DNA of 34,420 nt, taken from positions 1-34,420 of the forward strand of contig JAKSJQ010000020.1 in the NCBI GenBank assembly GCA_024402115.1. Direction: 5' to 3'. Position 1 is the first letter of the stretch. Each line of letters begins with the position of its first letter. This stretch comes from Bacteroidales bacterium. GTDB taxonomy: Bacteria; Bacteroidota; Bacteroidia; Bacteroidales; UBA932. A program made the position numbers and the translations under genes. The notes under the pieces were generated by a model, which had not been told where the DNA came from, did no database searches, and saw nothing but the letters and a program-made list of their open reading frames with translations. Of the stretch, positions 31,578 through 34,420 are shown piece by piece.

Positions 31578-32891
31578 ATGAAGATTCAGATCCAGACATT
31601 AGGCTGTTCGAAGAACCGCGTTGACAGCGAGCATATCCTTGCTCAACTCGAGGCTGCGTATGAAATCGTGCCCGAGAACAGCATGGAGCCCGTCGATGTG
31701 CAGATAATCAATACCTGCGGTTTCATCGGAGACGCCAAGGAAGAGTCCATCCAGGCCATCTTCGAATCCGTGGAGAGGAAGAAGGCGGGGGAGATAGGAC
31801 GCATCTTCGTCTGCGGCTGTCTCTCGCAGAGGTACAAGGAGGAGATGCCCGGTCTCATTCCCGAGGTGGATGCTTGGTTCGGCGCACGCGATCTTGAAGA
31901 GATCGTAGAGTATCTCGGAGTCGTTCCGGACGAATCCAAGAATTCCGAGCGCGTTCTTACGACTCCTTCCCACTACGCCTTCCTCAAGATTGCCGAGGGT
32001 TGCGACCGTCGCTGCTCTTACTGCGCCATCCCTCATATCAGGGGAGCGCATAAGTCTGTGCCGATCGAGGAGCTCGTGCAGGAGGCGACCCTTCTTGCGG
32101 CCAAGGGTGTCAAGGAACTGATAGTCATAGCACAGGACACGACCTATTATGGTCTCGACCTGTATCACCGTCGTGCGCTCGCGGAGCTTCTCCAGAAGAT
32201 CTCCGAGGTGGACGGCATCGAATGGATAAGGATACATTACTCTTATCCGGCAAACTTCCCTGAGGATGTGCTCGACCAGATGGCGAATAACCCTAAGGTC
32301 TGCGCGTACATGGACATTCCTCTCCAGCATATTGCAGACAAGGTGCTGGACAACATGCATCGCAACGTGACCGGCGAATGGACCAGGACCCTCATCCGCA
32401 CCATGCGCGAGAAGGTTCCGGGAGTCGTGCTCCGTACGACCATGATCGTGGGTCACCCAGGTGAGACGAAGAGGGAATTCAACGAACTCCTCGAGTTCGT
32501 GAAGGAGGCTCGCTTCGAGCGTCTCGGCGCCTTTACCTATTCTGAGGAAGAGGGTACCTATGGCGCAGAGCATTTCAAGGACACCATCACCCAGAAGGAA
32601 AAACAGCGTCGTCTGGATGCCCTCATGGAGCTCCAGAGCGAGATTTCACTCGAATATAACCAGTCGAGGGTGGGCACTCGTGAGAGGGTCATCGTCGATT
32701 CGTTCAGCGAAGGCGTGTTCGTTTGTCGCAGCAAATTCGAGAGTCCTGACGTCGATGGCGAGATTCTTGTAAAGTATGATTCCGTGGCGATGGAAGGAGT
32801 CGATCCGTACTCTCTCATCGGTGAGTTCATCGAGGTGGAGATCGTTGGTGCGGATGAGTACGACCTTATCGCCGACGTCGTAGAAATATAG
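31578..32891 (+). CDS. rimO: Ribosomal protein S12 methylthiotransferase RimO
   Basis: Radical-SAM methylthiotransferase of 437 residues that modifies an aspartate in ribosomal protein uS12. The N-terminal MTTase domain has its three cluster cysteines in LGCSKNRVDSE, INTCGFIGDAKEES and VCGCLSQRY. The radical-SAM cluster is CDRRCSYC, followed by IPHIRGAHKS. RPVP-type strands and MDIPLQHIADKVLDNMHR follow, then a C-terminal TRAM domain (RVIVDSFSEGVFVCRSKFESPDVDGEILV). The LGCSKN start and the IPxxRG-HxS form favour RimO over MiaB. It begins at the base after the preceding TAA and ends with TAG six bases before the lipoprotein gene. Confidence 0.95.
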   Translation: MKIQIQTLGCSKNRVDSEHILAQLEAAYEIVPENSMEPVDVQIINTCGFIGDAKEESIQAIFESVERKKAGEIGRIFVCGCLSQRYKEEMPGLIPEVDAWFGARDLEEIVEYLGVVPDESKNSERVLTTPSHYAFLKIAEGCDRRCSYCAIPHIRGAHKSVPIEELVQEATLLAAKGVKELIVIAQDTTYYGLDLYHRRALAELLQKISEVDGIEWIRIHYSYPANFPEDVLDQMANNPKVCAYMDIPLQHIADKVLDNMHRNVTGEWTRTLIRTMREKVPGVVLRTTMIVGHPGETKREFNELLEFVKEARFERLGAFTYSEEEGTYGAEHFKDTITQKEKQRRLDALMELQSEISLEYNQSRVGTRERVIVDSFSEGVFVCRSKFESPDVDGEILVKYDSVAMEGVDPYSLIGEFIEVEIVGADEYDLIADVVEI

Positions 32892-32897
32892 GATATC

Positions 32898-33725
32898 ATG
32901 AAGAAGGTAATGTTTTCAAGACTGGCTGCGGCCGCTGCTCTCGTACTGACGATGAGCGCATGTTCGTATTACACCTATCCGGTGGCCATCGAGCGCAAGG
33001 CACCATCGGTGACTGGACTTGATCTTCCTGGCAAGAGCGTGTCCGTGTCTTTCGTGAGCGCAGGACAGAAGGACTCAGTCTTTATGTCCACTCTTGCGGA
33101 GAATTTCGCCGTAGGTCTTGAGACCTTCCTCTTCGATTCCGAGTCAGCCATAGATCTCTTTGCAATCAGGAAGACCAAGGGTGCTGACTATATGCAGAAG
33201 GATACCCTGATCCAGCTTGTGATGAGCACGGACGCCGACGTGGCTTTTCTTTTCGATTCTCCTGAGTACACCGTGGACGGTAAGGATACCACTTACGTTC
33301 GCATGAAGTTCTATGTGTATGACAGCATGGCAGAAGTGGATTCCGTGTATGCCTTTTCCGGAAGAAAGAAATATGCGAACCTCGACAAGCTGCCGACCGA
33401 GACTGGAACCCAGTTTGCCCAGTATTTCCAGCCACAGTGGAAGCAGGAAGAGGTTAAGGTGTACTTCTCTGACGATGATAAGACCCAGCAGGCCGCTCTG
33501 TTCGCTTCTGACTTCCAGTGGGCGAAGGCCATGAACATCTGGCTGGAGATGGTCTCGAGCAAGAATCTCCAGAAGAGGGCGCTCATGTCCTATAACGTGG
33601 CTCTCGCATGCCACATGCTCGGTAATGACGAGATGGCGCTCACCTGGCTGGACAGAGCTGAGTCGAACTACGAGGTCGGCCAGGCAAAGACCCTCCGTGC
33701 AAGGATAATGGGTGTCAGGAAGTGA
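32898..33725 (+). CDS. Putative lipoprotein of the DUF6340 type
   Basis: A 275-residue lipoprotein: signal peptide MKKVMFSRLAAAAALVLTMSAC with a lipobox ending at Cys22 (LTMSAC-SYY), so it is probably lipid-anchored. The middle contains mixed alpha/beta sequence (VSVSFVSAGQKDSVFMSTLAENFAVGLETFLF and DVAFLFDSPEYTV). The last 80 residues look TPR-like (WAKAMNIWLEMVSSKNLQKRALMSYNVALACHMLGNDEMALTWLDRA). I assign the DUF6340 family from memory of this layout; no function is known. It is the last gene before the operon terminator. Confidence 0.8.
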   Translation: MKKVMFSRLAAAAALVLTMSACSYYTYPVAIERKAPSVTGLDLPGKSVSVSFVSAGQKDSVFMSTLAENFAVGLETFLFDSESAIDLFAIRKTKGADYMQKDTLIQLVMSTDADVAFLFDSPEYTVDGKDTTYVRMKFYVYDSMAEVDSVYAFSGRKKYANLDKLPTETGTQFAQYFQPQWKQEEVKVYFSDDDKTQQAALFASDFQWAKAMNIWLEMVSSKNLQKRALMSYNVALACHMLGNDEMALTWLDRAESNYEVGQAKTLRARIMGVRK

Positions 33726-33750
33726 TCCAACTGATATTATCTGATATTTA

Positions 33751-33779
33751 AGCCGGACCAGTTCCGGCTTTTTCTTTTT
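33751..33779 (+). terminator. Intrinsic terminator of the nusB-rimO operon
   Basis: AGCCGGA (33751-33757) pairs with TCCGGCT (33763-33769) over a five-base loop and is followed by TTTTTCTTTTT. It lies 26 bp beyond the lipoprotein stop codon. Confidence 0.9.
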
Positions 33780-33808
33780 GGCGGCATACCTATATATAAT
33801 GTGCCGCC
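33780..33808 (+). other. Second hairpin immediately after the terminator
   Basis: GGCGGCA (33780-33786) pairs with TGCCGCC (33802-33808) around a 15-base AT-rich loop, then GTTTTCGTT. It begins directly where the first terminator's T-run ends. It could be a back-up terminator or act against antisense transcription. Confidence 0.5.
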
Positions 33809-34058
33809 GTTTTCGTTATAGTTTATTGTCTTCGAGGGCTGAAAAGTTTCAATATGTCATCGCGGAGGCGTGGGTGATTCCTATTTGTGCCGAAAAATGC
33901 GCTGAAAATTGTAGGTTTTTGCGATATTGTTACCGTTGTGTGATAGTTTGATAGTGTCGTTCTGTGTCGTTAAAGCGTTGATTATGTTGATTTTTAAAGA
34001 ATTTTTATTTTGTTTTTAAAAATTTTAATTACCTTTATCAAAACAAATTTAACGAACT
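33809..34058 (+). promoter_or_regulatory. gdhA upstream region with candidate promoter and direct repeats
   Basis: About 250 bp without a gene. A -33-like TTTTG (34008-34012) and a -7-like TACCTTTA (34030-34037; consensus ends in G) are 17 bp apart, 21 bp before the gdhA ATG. Further upstream GTGTCGTT occurs twice exactly 10 bp apart (33954-33961, 33964-33971) and GATAGT twice (33942-33947, 33950-33955). These could be a regulator-binding site placed on one face of the helix. No other ORF or RNA is evident here. Confidence 0.4.
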
Positions 34059-34420
34059 ATGAAGGCAGAAAAAGTATTGAGCGATCTTAAGCGTCGTTTT
34101 CCTAATGAGCCTGAGTATCTCCAGGCAGTAGAGGAGGTCCTCTATTCAATCGAGGACGAGTACAATAACCATCCTGAATTTGACCGCTACAACCTTATCG
34201 AGCGTCTCTGCATCCCTGAGCGTATCTATATGTTCCGCGTGAACTGGATGGATGACAGCGGAAAGATCCAGACTAACATGGGTTATCGTATCCAGCATAA
34301 CAACGCTATCGGTCCTTACAAGGGTGGTATCCGTTTCCACAGCTCTGTAAACCTCAGCATCCTCAAGTTCCTCGCTTTCGAGCAGACTTTCAAGAACTCT
34401 CTCACCACTCTCCCTATGGG
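34059..34420 (+). CDS. gdhA: Glutamate dehydrogenase, N-terminal part (3' end outside window)
   Basis: First 120 residues of a hexameric glutamate dehydrogenase that makes glutamate from 2-oxoglutarate and ammonia (or the reverse). The N-terminal dimerisation part (MKAEKVLSDLKRRFPNEPEYLQAVEEVL) is typical of the small bacterial GDH type. The substrate-binding segment YRIQHNNAIGPYKGGIRFHSSVN follows, and FLAFEQTFKNSLTTLPMG runs into the glycine-rich motif at the window edge. Cofactor preference depends on the missing Rossmann domain. The start ATG has an A-rich leader (aaaacaaatttaacgaact). Confidence 0.95.
   Translation, partial: MKAEKVLSDLKRRFPNEPEYLQAVEEVLYSIEDEYNNHPEFDRYNLIERLCIPERIYMFRVNWMDDSGKIQTNMGYRIQHNNAIGPYKGGIRFHSSVNLSILKFLAFEQTFKNSLTTLPM

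Noticed and set aside
31599..32573. Minus-strand ORF of 324 codons opposite rimO
   Set aside because: It is the shadow of rimO, with no recognisable protein features, no promoter, and composition typical of reversed coding sequence.
1..34420. CRISPR arrays, tRNA or rRNA genes, insertion sequences, prophage or integrase genes
   Set aside because: No regularly spaced repeats, no cloverleaf-like sequence in the few gaps, and no transposase or integrase motifs in any coding region.

Overview
The window looks like chromosomal DNA from a Bacteroidales-type member of the phylum Bacteroidota, with moderately high G+C and a strong preference for CTC leucine codons. Three things point there. Promoter-like sites have the Bacteroidota -7 box TAnnTTTG. 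Shine-Dalgarno sequences are nearly absent, and start codons follow A-rich leaders. Several genes belong to families typical of the phylum: the DUF3276 PUR-like protein, DUF5606, the roughly 300-residue NusB, a THUMP-like methyltransferase, and an RluA with an extra N-terminal domain. I see no integrase, transposase, phage gene, CRISPR array, rRNA or tRNA, so this is mostly core genome.

Layout. 1-4530 (+): 3' end of glnS, a two-TM sensor-like protein, trkH and a RecD-like helicase, packed end to end. 4502-5677 (-): SAM methyltransferase. 5764-9433 (+): phosphohexomutase, ndk and an RluA-family pseudouridine synthase whose N-terminal domain is interrupted by an in-frame palindromic element. 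10741-9426 (-): FtsE-like ABC ATPase and endonuclease III. 10812-15647 (+): periplasmic TPR protein and outer-membrane barrel protein. 15693-18986 (+): gyrB and an alpha-oxoamine synthase. 19077-24413 (+): pgpH (c-di-AMP phosphodiesterase), trigger factor, clpP and clpX, the last broken by an in-frame TAG. 25261-24410 (-): AraC regulator. 25361-25461 (+): candidate small RNA. 28211-25460 (-): DUF3276 protein, small membrane protein and S9 peptidase. 28304-33725 (+): nusB, yajC, ybbR-like, coaE fused to DUF5606, rimO and a lipoprotein, ending in a strong terminator. 34059-end (+): 5' part of gdhA behind a 333-bp leader region.

Functional themes are housekeeping: protein quality control (tig-clpP-clpX), translation and RNA modification (glnS, rluA, rimO, nusB), DNA topology and repair (gyrB, nth, RecD-like), envelope biogenesis (yajC, TPR/barrel pair, FtsE) and c-di-AMP/potassium physiology (pgpH, ybbR-like, trkH).

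The most noteworthy observations are (1) a roughly 160-bp palindromic repeat inside the rluA-family gene that keeps the reading frame open, resembling the protein-coding palindromic elements known from Rickettsia; (2) a lone in-frame amber codon in an otherwise intact clpX, sitting in a short inverted repeat; (3) a compact promoter-hairpin-terminator unit that looks like a small RNA between an AraC gene and an S9 peptidase gene; and (4) an in-frame coaE-DUF5606 fusion whose second half has what looks like its own leader and start. All assignments come from reading the sequence; no database search was run.
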